From Selaginella moellendorffii (lineage: Eukaryota > Streptophyta > Lycopodiopsida > Selaginellales > Selaginellaceae), in assembly GCF_000143415.4 (NCBI RefSeq), contig NW_003314275.1, forward strand, positions 1,247,980 through 1,311,979: a DNA stretch of 64,000 nt. Reading direction: 5' to 3'. This document shows, one piece after another, positions 25,961 to 38,866 of the stretch. Within the stretch, counting starts at the first letter, position 1. The number at the start of each line of letters is the position of its first letter. Made by a program: the position numbers and the translations under genes. The notes under the pieces are model-generated. The model was not told where the DNA came from. It worked only from the letters and a program-made list of their open reading frames with translations, and did no database searches.

Positions 25961-26650
25961 TCACTTGTGCGCGGTGTGTGAACAGCACCACAGGCAGGAC
26001 TGGTGAGGGAGTTCGCCAAAAATGAAGAGCTGGGCTATGCTCGAATCTTGGAGCTGACTGGCACCATGGCAGCGGGTGTGGGTGATGCAAGGTATGCAAG
26101 TGACCTGAAGTGTGTGCAACCTGAAGGTGTCGAGGGAGCTCTGTGAGCTGTCAAAGGAAGGAGAAGCTAAAGTACGCTGCCAGTGATCGTCCAGCATCCG
26201 CTTGAAGAGCCTAAGCGCTGAGGCTACATCCCCCTGGTGGCAGTAGCCGGCAATGATTGCGTTCCAAGTCACAGCATCACGTCCTGCACTGGCCACCGAG
26301 TTGAAAACTTCGTGAGCTTCTGCCATGCAGCCGCACCATCCATAGAAGCCCAGCAGAGAATTCACGACGACCACCTTGGCTTCCATCTTGGCGTGACGGA
26401 TCTGCTGGTGGATGGCCCTTCCAGTCTCCAGAGCCGTGGAGCTCTTGCAGGCCCAGAGCGCGGTGGCATAAGTTGGAGCATCAAGTACCAGGCCTTGGAC
26501 TTGCTGCATCCGTGAGAAGAGATCCAGTGCAGCCAGTGCTTGCTCCACCTGGACATATCCAAGCATCAGCGTCATCTACGAGACAACATCATGCCTCTCT
26601 ATCTGGTCGAAGACTTGACAGGCATGCACCTCTTTGTAAACCACCCAGCA
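25961..26650 (-). pseudogene. PPR (PLS-class) pseudogene fragment
   Basis: Pentatricopeptide repeat proteins bind organellar RNA. The minus frame carries typical repeats: ALAALDLFSRMQ, YATALWACKSSTALETGRAIHQQI, VVNSLLGFYGWCGCMAEAHEVF and AVTWNAIIAGYCHQGD. The reading frame is open upstream (CQVFDQIERHDVVS) but a TAG stands at 26576, where the repeat consensus has Trp. No start, transit peptide or E/DYW tail is present, and similarity fades after about 26150. It is a short, broken fragment. Confidence 0.85.
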
Positions 26651-28606
26651 TTTGTTGGGCAAGTACTTGTATATAATGAATGAATGAATGAATAAATGAA
26701 ATTTTAAAGAAATCTTAAGCTTGAGATAAGAAATAATACTTTTTTGGCTCCCACTTAGGAATAAGGCCCCTAAGCTCGAAGATAAATGAGCTTGTTTGTG
26801 ATTGTTTATAATTTGGTTCTCCAACAATATAGAATGGTTTAAATTGCATGAAAACATTATGGCTCTTAATTTACCTCATCAAGGTTAGTTATTTTGTGGT
26901 TATCACCTTTGATATAGAAACTAAACAATAATTTCACAGAAAGATACAAAGAAAATCTCATCTATTTTAATCTTTTCTGAAACATATAAATTATAGGTTT
27001 TATTAACTAAAATCAAGTAAATTCAAGAGTATCTCAAGACTATTATCTGATTTGATAAAATCATGACACACTTTTAGCAAAAACTTTTTAGAGTTAGTGC
27101 TTATGATTGTTCAGGGAAACCAAGTGCCATACATTTTAAAAAGAGTTAAAATTCTTTTTGAAATCATCAAGTCTTTGAAAGGAGCCCAAATTTACTTGGC
27201 ACTAAACAGTACAACTAAATTGTTCAAGATAAAAGAGATTTGGTTTCTACAATTATGAACAAATGATCCAGATACAAAATTACAAGATGTTTATAAAAGT
27301 TATAAGGGCATTCTAGTTATCTTTTATCTTAAAAGGTAGTTTAGCTTGAAGCAACAGCCACAACAATTTTGTTGGATGGTGGGTTATTAAATAGTGGTGG
27401 TTGCTAGGAGGAATTCTTCCAGCTAAACTTAGTGTTTACAGATTAATAGGATCCTTTCACAAATTTGTAATAATAGTAACCATCTCCACATATTATTGCA
27501 AATGCATATATACATAATATATTAGTAATTTTTGCTAAAATTTAGCTAGTTATATTTTGATATCCATCATAGCTAATGATAATATGCACTCATGACTTCA
27601 ATATGACCATTGAGATGCTTTAGCCAGTACAAAATGCAAATGCAGGAAGAAGGATAAAGATAAAAAATAATACTTTCTAACAAGAAATTTTACTTACTAT
27701 GATATCTTTGAAACTAAATAGTTCATTTTGTCTAGGAGGTGGTTGCACGTTACAGTGGTATAAAACATTGTAAAAAATGATTAAAATTTTTATGAAAATA
27801 AATGTAAACATCACAAAACTAGTTTTAAAAGTAATTAAAAAATTTATATAAAATTTATAAGGTAGTTTTATAGTAATTTCAATTACTTTTTTTAATCATT
27901 TTTGTATATGATTGTAGTGTAAATTTTTTCACAATACACTTGGCCACTTACTCTTTTCCTATCCAAGAATAACATAATATTAAGAAAAAGTACACAAAGA
28001 AAACAAAGTAATGTACTTTATTCTTCAAACTAAACAATCTTTGAAAATCACTAGTTTTGCTTGGCATCATAACAGTTTGGGCATTTGAACCCAAAAACAA
28101 TCCTATGTTCCAAACACCATTAAAACTTTCTTAGAATCTAAGAAAACCAAAGTTTCCTTGCAAAAGAAACATTTAAAATGTATAGTTATTGCTCTAATAT
28201 GTTCTTCCTACCTTATAGCCTCAAGGATTGTTTTTGATACATTGAATCTAAGTGATCAGGTTCTTACAAGACATTGGTATTATAAGCTTTAGTCAGTTTA
28301 CTTGTATGATGAAATCAATTATATCATATTACCTTATAAAGTGAGATTTATACTTGAAGAGTTGTTTACTCACACAAGGTAATAGTGTTTCATCTATGTC
28401 TCTCTCTTGGGTAGTTCCTAATATGTGCACAAATGCATAAAATTGGTAATAGAATCAAAGGCAAGAATTGTCTCATGCCAAAGACAGGCTTTAAGATGTA
28501 AACAGATGGTCTTTGCTTAAACTAGTAAAGCTAAAAGTAAAGCTCTAATTCTTTTATCATACTGTTAACAAAAGGAGATTGGGAAAGCTATAGCCATGGC
28601 TAGTCC

Positions 28607-28608
<2 letters not shown>

Positions 28609-28680
<72 letters not shown>
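28609..28680. repeat. (CT)36 microsatellite
   Basis: 72 bp of uninterrupted CT dinucleotides, followed by a short AT-rich tail. Confidence 0.98.
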
Positions 28681-28684
<4 letters not shown>

Positions 28685-29802
28685 GTATATAAAATCTAGT
28701 GTGATTTGTTTAGAAATGCTAGCACCTAGAAGACATTAAAGCTTCTCATTGCAATATGAGACTATATCAGGACAAATGTTAAGAGCACAAGCATTTGATT
28801 TGGCAAGGTTGCTTACAATGTTCTTGTTGTTGTTCATTTTGCAAATAAAATGTCACTCTTAGAAATAACAAAAATTCTATTACCTTTGTCAACTATTGAA
28901 ATGATCTATGCAGTAAGAAAGATAAAATCAATATCAAGGTGCTTTCCTCAATATGAAAATATACCTTAAACCAAGATGTCTATCTCAAATTTTTATGGTA
29001 GATAATGTAAAGAGCTTGCCTGAGAGAATTACACACGTACTTTCTGAAGTTATTGCAGATCTCTCTTCCTCTAAAAAGGGGAGCAAGTAAAGCCTTGGAT
29101 TATGATCACACAAGATAAATCCATGGGGATGGATCTTGGTAGTGCACATTCAACTAAAGAGGGATTTGTGGTGTCAATGGTTCTCTTTTACCTATTTTTA
29201 GTAATATCCAAGAATAAAATATTGATTACAAGTAGTGCAAGGCTCTTTCTCTCTCTTGATTCTCTTATGTACAGCTGCTAAGAATATTCTAGTAACTACT
29301 TAATAATATAAAAAAGGAATCTACTTTTTCCAATAAAATCAAAGAAATTAAAAAAAAACCTCTATATCCAGGAACCTATGGAGTGGAAAGATCACGATCA
29401 AGATGCTACCCACTAAGCCCCTTATCCCAGCTATAGAGCCTTGTGCTAGTGGCTATGGTAGGCCCTAGTTGCCATCATGCAGGACATGGCCATAGCATGG
29501 GCTGGCTTGTAGTTAGATTTGAAGAAAAACTAAGAATAGTATTGAACTTTGAAGGAGATGGAAGGAGTTTGTGTGTCAAGATTTGACACATTTCCTGCTA
29601 GGGAGAAAGGTCAAAAGAAAGTAGATTTACTTATAGCTGTGCAAAAGTTCCTTGGCACCCCATATAAAAGCTATATTTCTGGAAGAGAGCAACATTTTAA
29701 CTATGTGATTTATTTTTAATCACACTCTATTTCTGGCCATACCACAGTCCTACAGTGGATCCCTTCGGGACAAAAGACATACTCATAAATGCTCAATATC
29801 TA

Positions 29803-30175
29803 GAGTCGTGTTTAAAAGAGTTGTAATTGAATACTCATTTATAGCTTTTGATGTTACAAATAAGTTAGTCACAATAACTTTGCAAGTGTAAGTGCTCAGC
29901 ATTTACATCCACTCTAGCTGCGTGGAGGAGGTGAAGAAATTACTAGCAAAGATCCTTTTTCTAAGGATAGGATGTAGCCTTTTCTTTGGTCTGAAAAAAC
30001 AAAAAGTGAGAGTCATGTCTAAAAGAGTATAATTGAATAGTCATTTATAACTTTTGATGCTAGAAGTTGGTCATTGTAACTTTGCAAGTGCAGAATGCAG
30101 CTACTAAGCACTTGCGTCCACTCTTGCCATGTAGAGGAGGGAAAAAAATTACTAGCAAAGATCCTAGGATTGTCC
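29803..30175. repeat. Direct tandem duplication, about 207-bp period
   Basis: Bases from 29803 and from 30010 share an ordered set of blocks ('aaaagagt', 'aattgaata', 'cttttgatg', 'aactttgcaagtg', 'attactagcaaagatcct'). The copies are clearly diverged. No coding content. Confidence 0.75.
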
Positions 30176-31000
30176 TTTTCCAAAAGTTTGTAAAAGAAGA
30201 ATAGGAAGAGGGGAAAAGGAAGAAATTTAGAAGTGCTCTTGTATCCTCCTCACCACCAATAAGGTTTTTTAGTTATACAATGATAATTATCTTTTCATAC
30301 ATCTTTGTGACTAAGTATGAAGCATACATTCAAAACTGAAAGAAAGAGTATAAGTACACCTATAGTAATAGAAGTTCAATTGCCAGATTCTGGTAACCAA
30401 CTCTTTGTAAAAATTTAGGAATTCACCTTAAGCTCCTGAAGAACATAAATTTTAAATCATGGTTATCAAGAAAAATCTTCACTTACTTCTGTTGTCATTA
30501 AAGTGTTATAAAACTATTTGTGTTCTAGTCACCTAATACAACATCCAAGATCACAACTTTGAATGAATCACTCTTTTACCTTCTAACAATTTTTGACAAA
30601 GTCAGTGGTAGCTTTGTACTTGCATAAGATCCATCACCAATGTGATATTGCCTAAGATCTAGAACAATATTTAGAGTGATAAAAGTTGATAGTAACGTGA
30701 ATTCTCTGCACCAAAACGTTAAAATCAAATGGGAAAAACCATAAGTTCACCTCTTGAATAAAAGTTGCACCAACTGCACATATAACTAACTCAAACCCCC
30801 AGTAGAGAGTATATATGTACCTTTGAAAGAGCCAGAAGCTATGAGTGCATGCCATTTTGATTATGGTGGATATTTAGACCAATCGTTCCATGAGAGAAGT
30901 AAAGTTCTAGAATACTTCCTCTTCATCTCACATCACAAAAAGAACTGGTGATAGCAGATTACTCATTCCTATGAGAAAATAGTGGTTTTTAACAGATCGT

Positions 31001-31920
31001 GCTATACTTAACAGTAGCCCAGATCAAATTTGTAAAATAAGTGATTAAAATGTCATGGATGAAATCGTTGCTGCCATCATCAGCTGGGAATGCACACAGG
31101 TGTTGGGAAGACACCACCGTCCTCTAAACTTAAGTAGAATCATGGTTCAGCCACAGCTGAATGTCTGCCACAAGCTCATGCAACATATCCTAACCCTGTC
31201 ATGTAAAGATGCTTGCAAGCTCACTCACACTCACTGATTCTAGCATATACAAGGAGCTGGTTCTTGGATTCACTGTAGACGCCAAAAGCCTCACCACAGT
31301 GCTCAAGTTGTAGCTTAGGGATGTGGGGCTTGGAAGGAGAGCTCGGCATGTGGAATTCTATTAGAGGGTGATGCTGATGTATCGAATTGGACATGTCCTC
31401 TAGCAACCAGCAGATTTTTTATTCCATGGTGGCCAGGAGCATTGAGCCCTAGAACTCATTTACAGCCAGGTAGGAGATATCAAAAAAGGAGAACTCTGAC
31501 TCGAGAAATTTAGCAGAGGATGAGCAGTTCTCACAATTGATTGACATAGACGCCTGTATTTCTTACACTGTCTAAGACGATTTCAATGAATTTTGTCTTT
31601 AGGTTTGTTTATATTAAGTTTCTGAATTTCATATTGAAAAATGCAGCAGATGGGCTGAAAGACAACTCAGAAGAATAGATTGTGTTGAGGATTATGAGAT
31701 TGGAGTGCTATTACTAGAAAAATTTATGTAACTCATAAATGAAGTTATGGAAACATATGCATCCTTCATGGCAAATGCTTGGGCTATTTGAGAATAAAAC
31801 TTTTTTTTTACATATTTTGTGAGATCGACAACAAACAGACACCAATGCTGGGAACTACTCTATTAATAATACAGACCTGGAACTATGTTGCCTTGGTTTT
31901 TCTTTTACTATTGTAACTTA
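31001..31920. other. No assignable gene
   Basis: GC content rises near 31050-31450 and short ORFs occur on both strands, but none matches a family I recognise. Confidence 0.4.
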
Positions 31921-31929
31921 ACATTATCT

Positions 31930-32880
31930 ATTGCAGAAAGTTTTCTAGTTCCATCCCTTTCTCCAGAGCCTGGAGCTTCACGAGCTTCATGAGCTTCCCA
32001 TGAATTCGCTCGAGCAGCTCTTGTGTAGCCAGGCTCGCACATGCCAGAATTGCAGCAACAAAAACCTTGGCGCCTGCTACACACCCTCCACATCTGACTA
32101 CATCCTTGAGAAGAAATCCAAGGCCACCTCGGCTTCACCGTTTTGAGCATGTCCCAGTATAACTGTCGTCCAGAAGACAACACCTCGACGGCAATGCCTC
32201 TGAAAACTCCACGGGCCTCCACCATGTTGACAAACTTTGCATATATGTCGATTATGGCTGGTGATGAATACATCAGACTCATAGCCGCTGCGGGCAAACC
32301 AATCTAAACACCTGGAAAAGCCTTTTCACTGTGATCGGAGCCTTTTGGGTCTCGCTGCCAAAGGCCTTGAGCACCGCAAAGAACGGTTGACCATCTGGCA
32401 CGCATTCCTTGCATTGCGTGAGAGAGAAGAAATAGATGACCTTGTTCATGGCCCAGGATCAAACTTGTCCACGACACAACGTTTGGCCGGAGAATCCCTC
32501 GAAAGACTCCTCAATTCTCCCACACTTCGAATAGAAAGTTATGAGCACATTACACACACGTAGATGTTGGAAAGAAATGCATACTTGTTAGCTTGAGCGT
32601 GCAAATCCAGACCCATTTTGCAGGCTTAACCGCCAGATTGGAGCACGCCTTGACAAAGCTCTGCGAATCCGTCAACACTCCTGCGGTGGAATATCTCTAG
32701 AGCTAGGTATTCAACGTAGCCAAGGATGAGCGACGTCCATGAAGCAACGCTGCACTGGCAACGATTCATGCCCTCAAAGATCGTACATGTGAATCAGTGC
32801 ATTCTCCATGCCAACATTCTAGGAATAGCTGAGCCAATCGAGCTCAGCATGGAATTCGACTCCAGCCCTAACATTTGAAA
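31930..32880 (-). pseudogene. PPR pseudogene
   Basis: Minus-strand translation in several frames gives PPR signatures: NALIHMYDL, FEGMNRCQCSVASWTSLILGY, then after about 500 bp IDIYAKFVNMVEARGVFRGIAV and FWTTVILGHAQNGEAEVALD. Order and spacing fit two to four consecutive repeats of a PLS-type protein. Stops and frameshifts occur inside the repeats. No intact N- or C-terminus. Confidence 0.8.
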
Positions 32881-33298
32881 TTAATTGTTTTGTAGTGGAT
32901 ATATTTAGAATATGTTTGAATATTCTAGAATATTTTACTATCTAACGGTTATTATTTATTTAGAATAATTTTGTATTTATAATTTATAAACATGTTTATA
33001 ATTTATAAACTTTCTTAAACCCTTTCTAGTATATTCTTATTTATTTTATCATCTAATGGTTAATATTCAATAAGATTAATTTTGTGTTTATAAATTACAA
33101 ACATGCTTATAATTGTAAACTTTATTTGATCAATTGGATTAATAAATAAAGCAAACCAAATGTTGCTATTAATTTCAACCGTTAGATCAAAAACATATTC
33201 CTAAATGATTACTGTATTTATTTTTGGAACGAATAAAATAGAAGTATGCTCTGTTTACAGGTAAGTGGTTATTCCAGTTTCTGGTTTCCCCTGAATTT

Positions 33299-34852
33299 TT
33301 ACGAAACCAAGGACACAAGAGACACATATTCTGCCGACTGGCGCCCTTTGGTCTTGATATTGATGATGAAGTGCTCCGGGTATCTCCGGAGGAGTCCAAG
33401 CAGCCCGTCCCATGGCCTTGCTCCATCTTCCTCCGTCTTCACCTCCACAACTTTCCACACCTTTGCTGGGGAGCAAATGCTTGAGTAGTGCTCCGGAGCA
33501 TGCAGCTACAAGAGAACAAGTTCACCGGAAACAAAAACAACGAAGAACTCGCGTGAGAAACTTTGTTCTGCTAGTAATCTCCATGTATGAAAGAAAAAGG
33601 GACGCGTTTAGAGACTTAAGTACCTCGTTAAACAGCTCCACGATTGGCATCCACTCGCCAGGGCCGCAGAGGTCAGACAGCACGGAGCCAATGGCCGCTA
33701 CAACCTCCCTCTCCTCGGCCGAAGTGTAAGGAGGTGGTTTCTCTGCGCACGGCACGCACCAAGTTAGAACCTTGACAACGATGCTTGGACTGGGTCAAAT
33801 GAGAGGAAAGAGCTTCTTATAAGTAACAAACAATGCTTAAGCTGCGAAAAGAAAGCGGAAGAGAAAGAGAGGGAGGGAGGGATCTTTACTGCTCAAGCGC
33901 TCGACGAATCCAAACCTCCCAATCTCTCATCTATATCGACAACAAGAGACGGACGTTAGTATAGAGCTCAAGAGAAAGAAGAAAAGAGAATAAAGTTCTA
34001 AAAACTGGACGAAAACCATGACTGGAATGAAAGTAGAAGGAAGAGATCACACACAAACGTAAGTTTCATACCCAGTTCTCTTTGGTTTCTTAAATCTTCA
34101 CAGCTTTCTACAAGAACAAAGCACTCAAACAACAGTCACTCTAGAAAACCTTCCCGCTAAGGCTAATACTTCTCTCTTCTGCTCTAGACAAGTTTTTACG
34201 TACCGGATGAATAGGCAGGACCCCCAGAGGGTGGTGGCGTCGAGTGAGGATGAGGATACACGCCATTTCCACCGCTGCTTCCACTGGCGATCGAAAGTCC
34301 TGCCTGCATCGCTGCTGCTGCTGAAAGTGCCGCTGCCTCCCCTCCAGCCGATTTCCTCTTCTTCGATTCTTTTCGAGAAGAGCCATCTTCCGCCTTGGAT
34401 TGCTTCGACCGCTTCTTGCCGCTAGATCCTCCTCCGGGAGCCGCCAGAGCAATGGGAGCCGGAGCCACCATCGTCGTGAGAGGAGGCGGAGGAGGAGTGG
34501 GCTTGGCGATGGAGATCTGCTTCGTGGGTAGCAAGAAGTAGAACTTCTTCTCGCCAATCTGGAGCAAGTCCTGGGAGTCGAGCTTGACGTGGGAGGTGCC
34601 GCGGAGATACAAGACGCCCTCGACGTAGCACCCATTCTTGCTAAGCACCTCCAGCGCGAATCTCTTCCTGCCAAAGTCGTAGTAAATCCGTGCGTGCTGC
34701 CGGGAGATGTTCATGCCCCCGCCCATGCTAGCCAGATCCACATCCACTGTCGACTTCTTGCTGTTCCTCCCCAGGATGATCGAGTAAGTCTGCATGTAGT
34801 ACTCGAAATCTTCGCCTTGGAGCTTTGCAAACCCTGCCTCCAACTCTCCCAT
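33299..34852 (-). CDS. FHA-domain protein, FHA2/NtFHA1-like
   Basis: Three exons on the minus strand (34852-34204, 33742-33624, 33505-33299) encode 324 residues; introns are GT-AG and in frame. The N-terminal forkhead-associated domain (about residues 22-110) binds phosphothreonine and shows its signature residues: GRN, SRQHA and LSKNGCYVEG. A Pro-rich and Lys/Arg/Ser-rich linker follows (GKKRSKQSKAEDGSSRKES region, a likely nuclear localisation signal), then an Ala/Gly-rich stretch. The C-terminal part starts EKPPPYTSAEER and continues through exon 3. Plant FHA2 and NtFHA1 are nuclear regulators with this architecture. The exon 3 start (tag acceptor at 33506) is the likely choice; a second AG lies 18 bp downstream. 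The gene is divergent from the CLSY-like gene. Confidence 0.88.
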
Positions 34853-35295
34853 CGCTAGATCTGTTCTCTAGGACCAATCCCCTCCCCTGGAGCTCTCCAC
34901 TGTTCTTCCCTATCTCCCCATAGAGGAAAAAAAAACCCTCTCTCCTGCCGAAATTCTTAAAAAATGCCGGTGATTCTCTCGAGATTGCTGGAGCAATCAA
35001 TGATCTGGCGAAAGATTTGGAGTAAGCGGCGCTGGAGCTAAGGAAATCTCGGGTCTAATCGATGGGACTTACCAGTGACCATCACTCTTGGGCCTTGGCG
35101 CTCGAGCTCCCCGATTTCTTCCCACTCGCGACGATTAAAAGCCCTAGCCCACGGAGCCCCAACGGCCAGATTTTGGCCACGTCGTTGCGATCCAACGTTC
35201 CGGGAGACTCGAGTATGAATGTCCTTAAAAACAGCATGCGTATGCCACGAGAGAAAATCCGTCCGTGGTAGCGGCTCGTTAGGGTTTAGGAGTGG
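34853..35295. promoter_or_regulatory. Shared promoter between FHA2-like and CLSY-like genes
   Basis: 443 bp separate the two divergent start codons. The interval contains a telo-box-like agggtttagg at 35281-35290, just before the CLSY-like ATG, and aaaccctctc at 34930-34940 on the FHA side. No strong TATA box was seen. Co-regulation is inferred from layout only. Confidence 0.6.
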
Positions 35296-38200
35296 ATGGA
35301 TTCGTCCAGCGGACCGATCGTTCTCTCCACCTCGTCGTCCGACTCCTCCTCCTCGTCCGATCGCAGCGCCAGCGCCAGCAGCAGCGATTCTGAGTCTTCC
35401 GCCGTCGAGATCGTCTCCGGGCCAGCGAAATCAGGTGAGATTTCGCGTCCTGGAGCTCGTTTCTCCGCATATTTCGCGGGATATCCTGAGGCTTTTGCCG
35501 CTTCTTGGATCCAGCATTGCCGTTTTCTTTCGCATCTTGCCGCAAGCGCGGGACGCGCGCTCAATGCAAGACCTGCTGCCATTTCAAATTCAACAAGGCG
35601 AGCACCGAGCTCACACCACAGCCGTGTAAGCCTTGTCATTCTAAGCAGATTTTTTTCTTCTCGTTCCAACCGGTACTTGAGCTCATAACTCTCCTCTTCC
35701 ATTTCCTCCCATCTTTCTCTGTTTATCTTGCACAGCTCTCGAAGTTTTCTTCCGCGATCGCTGGTGGACTGTGGATTCCATACGTGAGGAGGAAGCCAGT
35801 AGCGGCGCTTACATTGTGCGCTGTGTGGAATTCGAGAAGAAGGACGTGAGAATAGATTTGCAATGCATCAGACTTAGCAGTCGAAGGGCGAGCGACGAAG
35901 ACTGCATTCTTCTCAAAGAAGGCGTGGATGTTTGCGTCTTTGCTCGTCACCCACAGACTAATGTGAAGGTACGCTAGTATCTTCTTTTCAGTTTGTGACT
36001 TTCTATCTTCTGAGTTTGTGACTTCCACTCTTTCTGTGCAGGCTTGGCATGACGCTAACATTGACAAAGTTCACAAAAGACCACACGACACTAAATGCGA
36101 CTGTAGGATAATCGTTAAACTGTACAGCATCGGTGACAAGGTAACAGACTTGACAACACTAAAACACAAACCTGAGACTGTAGGCATTGCGAGGATAAAA
36201 ATCTTGCAAGCGCCCAACCACATTGACTTCGAGGAGGTCGTGCAAGCGGCAATCCAGCCGGGATTGGCGAAACGGGTATGGTCTCGTGACGTTGGCTCGA
36301 TCAAGAGCAAACATGATGGAAGCAGATACGGCCTGGGAATCCAACGCCACCGCCACCACCACCACGATCACCACCACAGGCATGGCTGCTACGAGCTCGA
36401 AGTAATCGACGATGACTCTTCCAGCGACGACTTTGAGGCCTTGTTGGACGCAGAGCTTCGCCCGACTGAGGTAGTAGACTCGGATGAAGAGGACTACGTT
36501 GACAGACTAAACGAAAGAACGTATGTGTCACCGAGAAAGCCTGTCCAGGGAGTACGCAGGTCGAAGGAGAAAGCGAAGAAAACCAAGAGGCCTGGAAATG
36601 AACAGACTTTAAGGCACCGAGAGAAAAGCTCGTCTAGAAGGGACGCTTTGAAGGACAAAACGCCCAAGGTGAAGAAGAAAAGCAAGTCTTTAAAGCGTAA
36701 GCGTGAAGATGACAGGGCCACTCGTGGTGACAGGGCGAGCGCTCACAGAAAGAAAAGTAGAAAAAGGACAGAGACAGACATTTACACACACTTAGCGGAG
36801 GAGGACCTTGAAAAGGAACAAGGATATCTGGTAAGCCTGGAAGATTATTGGAACAGAAAGCATGTTAGTTTCGAGCCAGAGCCGACAATGGAAGAGAAAA
36901 TCTTGAGGGAAATGGAGATGGTGTTTCCAAGAAAAACTGAAGAAGATGAGGTCAGTGATTCTAGTATATCATGCATGCTCACAATAATTCCTGTTTTTTA
37001 CAGGCACCACGCATGAGCAGCTTTGACGATATATGTGAGGTACACGACTACGTTTTGAACGAGTTGGTGGGACTTATTTGCAGTGTATGTGGATACGTTG
37101 GGATTCCTATCGAAGAGATGGCGCCACATCCGGTAAGCTCGTTTGGTTTCTACAGATATACTAGCGCTAAATGAGTTTTTTTGCAGGACTGGAGCTTCAG
37201 GCTGCCGCAGAACGTACTTGAAAATCCGGATCCCTTCATTAGAAGGCCGGAACTCAACGATCTAAACGACGACCTGGCCGACGACCCTTACTTTCCCAGT
37301 ACTGACACAAGAAGAAGCTTACATGCCCATCAAAGACGTGCCGTGCGCTTTATGAAGAGAAACATCGTGGACGAGGAGGGAGGCTGCATTCTGGCACACG
37401 CCCCTGGCACCGGCAAGACGTTTGCCACGGTTTACTTCTATTTAAAGTACAAAGAAATCATGGCGGGGTGCCGGCTGCTCGTGCTTTGTCCGAAGATGGT
37501 CCAGAACGTATGGAGAGAAGAGTTCCGGAAATCCCAGATGGAGACACCATTCTTCTTGAGCTCTCGGAAGTCAAGGCGGCTAGAGGTCCTCTCACGGTGG
37601 CACAGGCAACGGGGCGTGCTGGTGATGGGCTTCACCTTGTTTATGAAGATGAGCTTGAAGAAGGAGTACCGCAGCTACATGCTCGAGAGCCCGGAGCTGG
37701 TGATCCTGGACGAGGGGCACACGCTGCGATCGAATGGAACGCTTCTCAGGAACGCGGTGATGAATATGAAGACCAAGCTGCGGATACTGCTGTCCGGCAC
37801 CTTGTTCCAGAACACGTTCGAGGAGCTCTTCAACCTCATCTTTCTCGCGAGGCCCAACTTCATCCAGCAGCTCCAGATGGAGGACCGAGCTCGGAGGTGG
37901 TTCATCAAGGAGATAGGCAGGAAGTTCGACGACGGTCATGGCCACAGGGAGATGCAAGCCGCGCAGATGAAGCTGGTGAAGATGACGCAGGGATTCACGG
38001 ACCACTACACGGGTGCCATCCTCACGGAGGTCCTCCCGGGGCTGCGGGACTACGAGATAACCACGGCCATGACGGAGCTCCAGCACAAGCTGGTGGCCGC
38101 AGTGGCGGGCACGCTCGAGATGGACATCACCCGGACCAGGATCTCCATCCACCCGCTGCTGAGGAGCGCCGAGGCCGCCGGGGGTGACTTCTCCGCCGTG

Positions 38201-38866
38201 GCGGCGGAGGTGGTGGACGTGCGCGCCAGCATGAAGACGGCGTTCGTGATGAAGCTCATCGAGCTGTGCCAGTGCGCCAACGAGAAGGTGCTCGTGTTTG
38301 GCGAGTTCCTGGCGCCATTCCACTTGCTGCTGCGCATGCTGGAGCTGGAGCGCGGGTGGTCGCGAGACAAGGAGGTGGTGTTCCTCCACGGGGCGCTGGT
38401 GACCGAGGAGCGACACGAACTTATGGACAGGTTCAACGCGGAGGGGTCCGAGGCGCGCGTGTGCCTGGCGTCCATCCGAGCCTGCGCGGAGGGGATCACG
38501 CTCGTCGGGGCCTCGAGAGTGGTGCTGCTCCATCCGGTGTGGAACCCGGCGCAGACCAACCAGGCGATCAGCCGGGCGTTCCGGCTTGGGCAGAAGCGCA
38601 AGGTGTTCGTCTACCGGCTGGTGACGGAGGTGGAGACAGTGAAGAACTCGCGGACAAAGTGGAAGGACTTTTGCTCCGAGGCCATCTTCGAGACGGCTGG
38701 GAGCGCCGCGCCGAGGCCGCAAGAGCCGGCGTCGCTGAGCGCGGAGGAGATTTTCAGCGAGGACAAACTGCTGGCGCAGATCCACGCCGAGGGGATGGTG
38801 TTGCGAGTGTGTTACAGGGATCACTTCTTCGAACAGGGGGAGAATCAAACTCCCGGCTCACAGTGA
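35296..38866 (+). CDS. CLASSY/DRD1-family SNF2 helicase-like protein
   Basis: Five exons (35296-35434, 35736-35968, 36042-36950, 37004-37132, 37187-38866) give 1029 residues, all junctions GT-AG and in frame. CLSY/DRD1 proteins are plant SNF2 ATPases that direct RNA polymerases IV or V in RNA-directed DNA methylation. N-terminal: Ser/Asp-rich start, EVFFRDRWWTVDSI region, His-rich tract (RHHHHDHHHRH), acidic DDDSSSDDF segment and a long Lys/Arg-rich stretch. SNF2 core in exon 5: motif I HAPGTGKT (Lys near 547), motif II LDEGH (near 645, the DEGH form typical of CLSY/DRD1 instead of DEAH), motif III LLSGTLFQN, and motifs V-VI NQAISRAFRLGQKRK (near 930). All core motifs are present. The first intron (301 bp) is the longest. 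It could be nearer to DRD1 or to CLSY; this needs a tree. Confidence 0.93.

Larger units (their letters stand above)
26870..31000. other. AT-rich gene desert with simple repeats
   Basis: About 4.1 kb without a recognised gene. It contains the (CT)36 tract at 28609-28680 and a tandem duplication at 29803-30175. Confidence 0.55.

Noticed and set aside
36018-37016. Reading through from 36018 to 37016 as one + ORF
   Set aside because: It includes intron sequence at both ends; the spliced model 36042-36950 keeps frame with flanking exons.
37592-38848. 418-codon open frame on the minus strand
   Set aside because: Shadow of the CLSY-like exon 5, caused by high GC and codon bias; composition is His/Arg/Leu-rich without any family motif, while the + strand holds complete SNF2 motifs.
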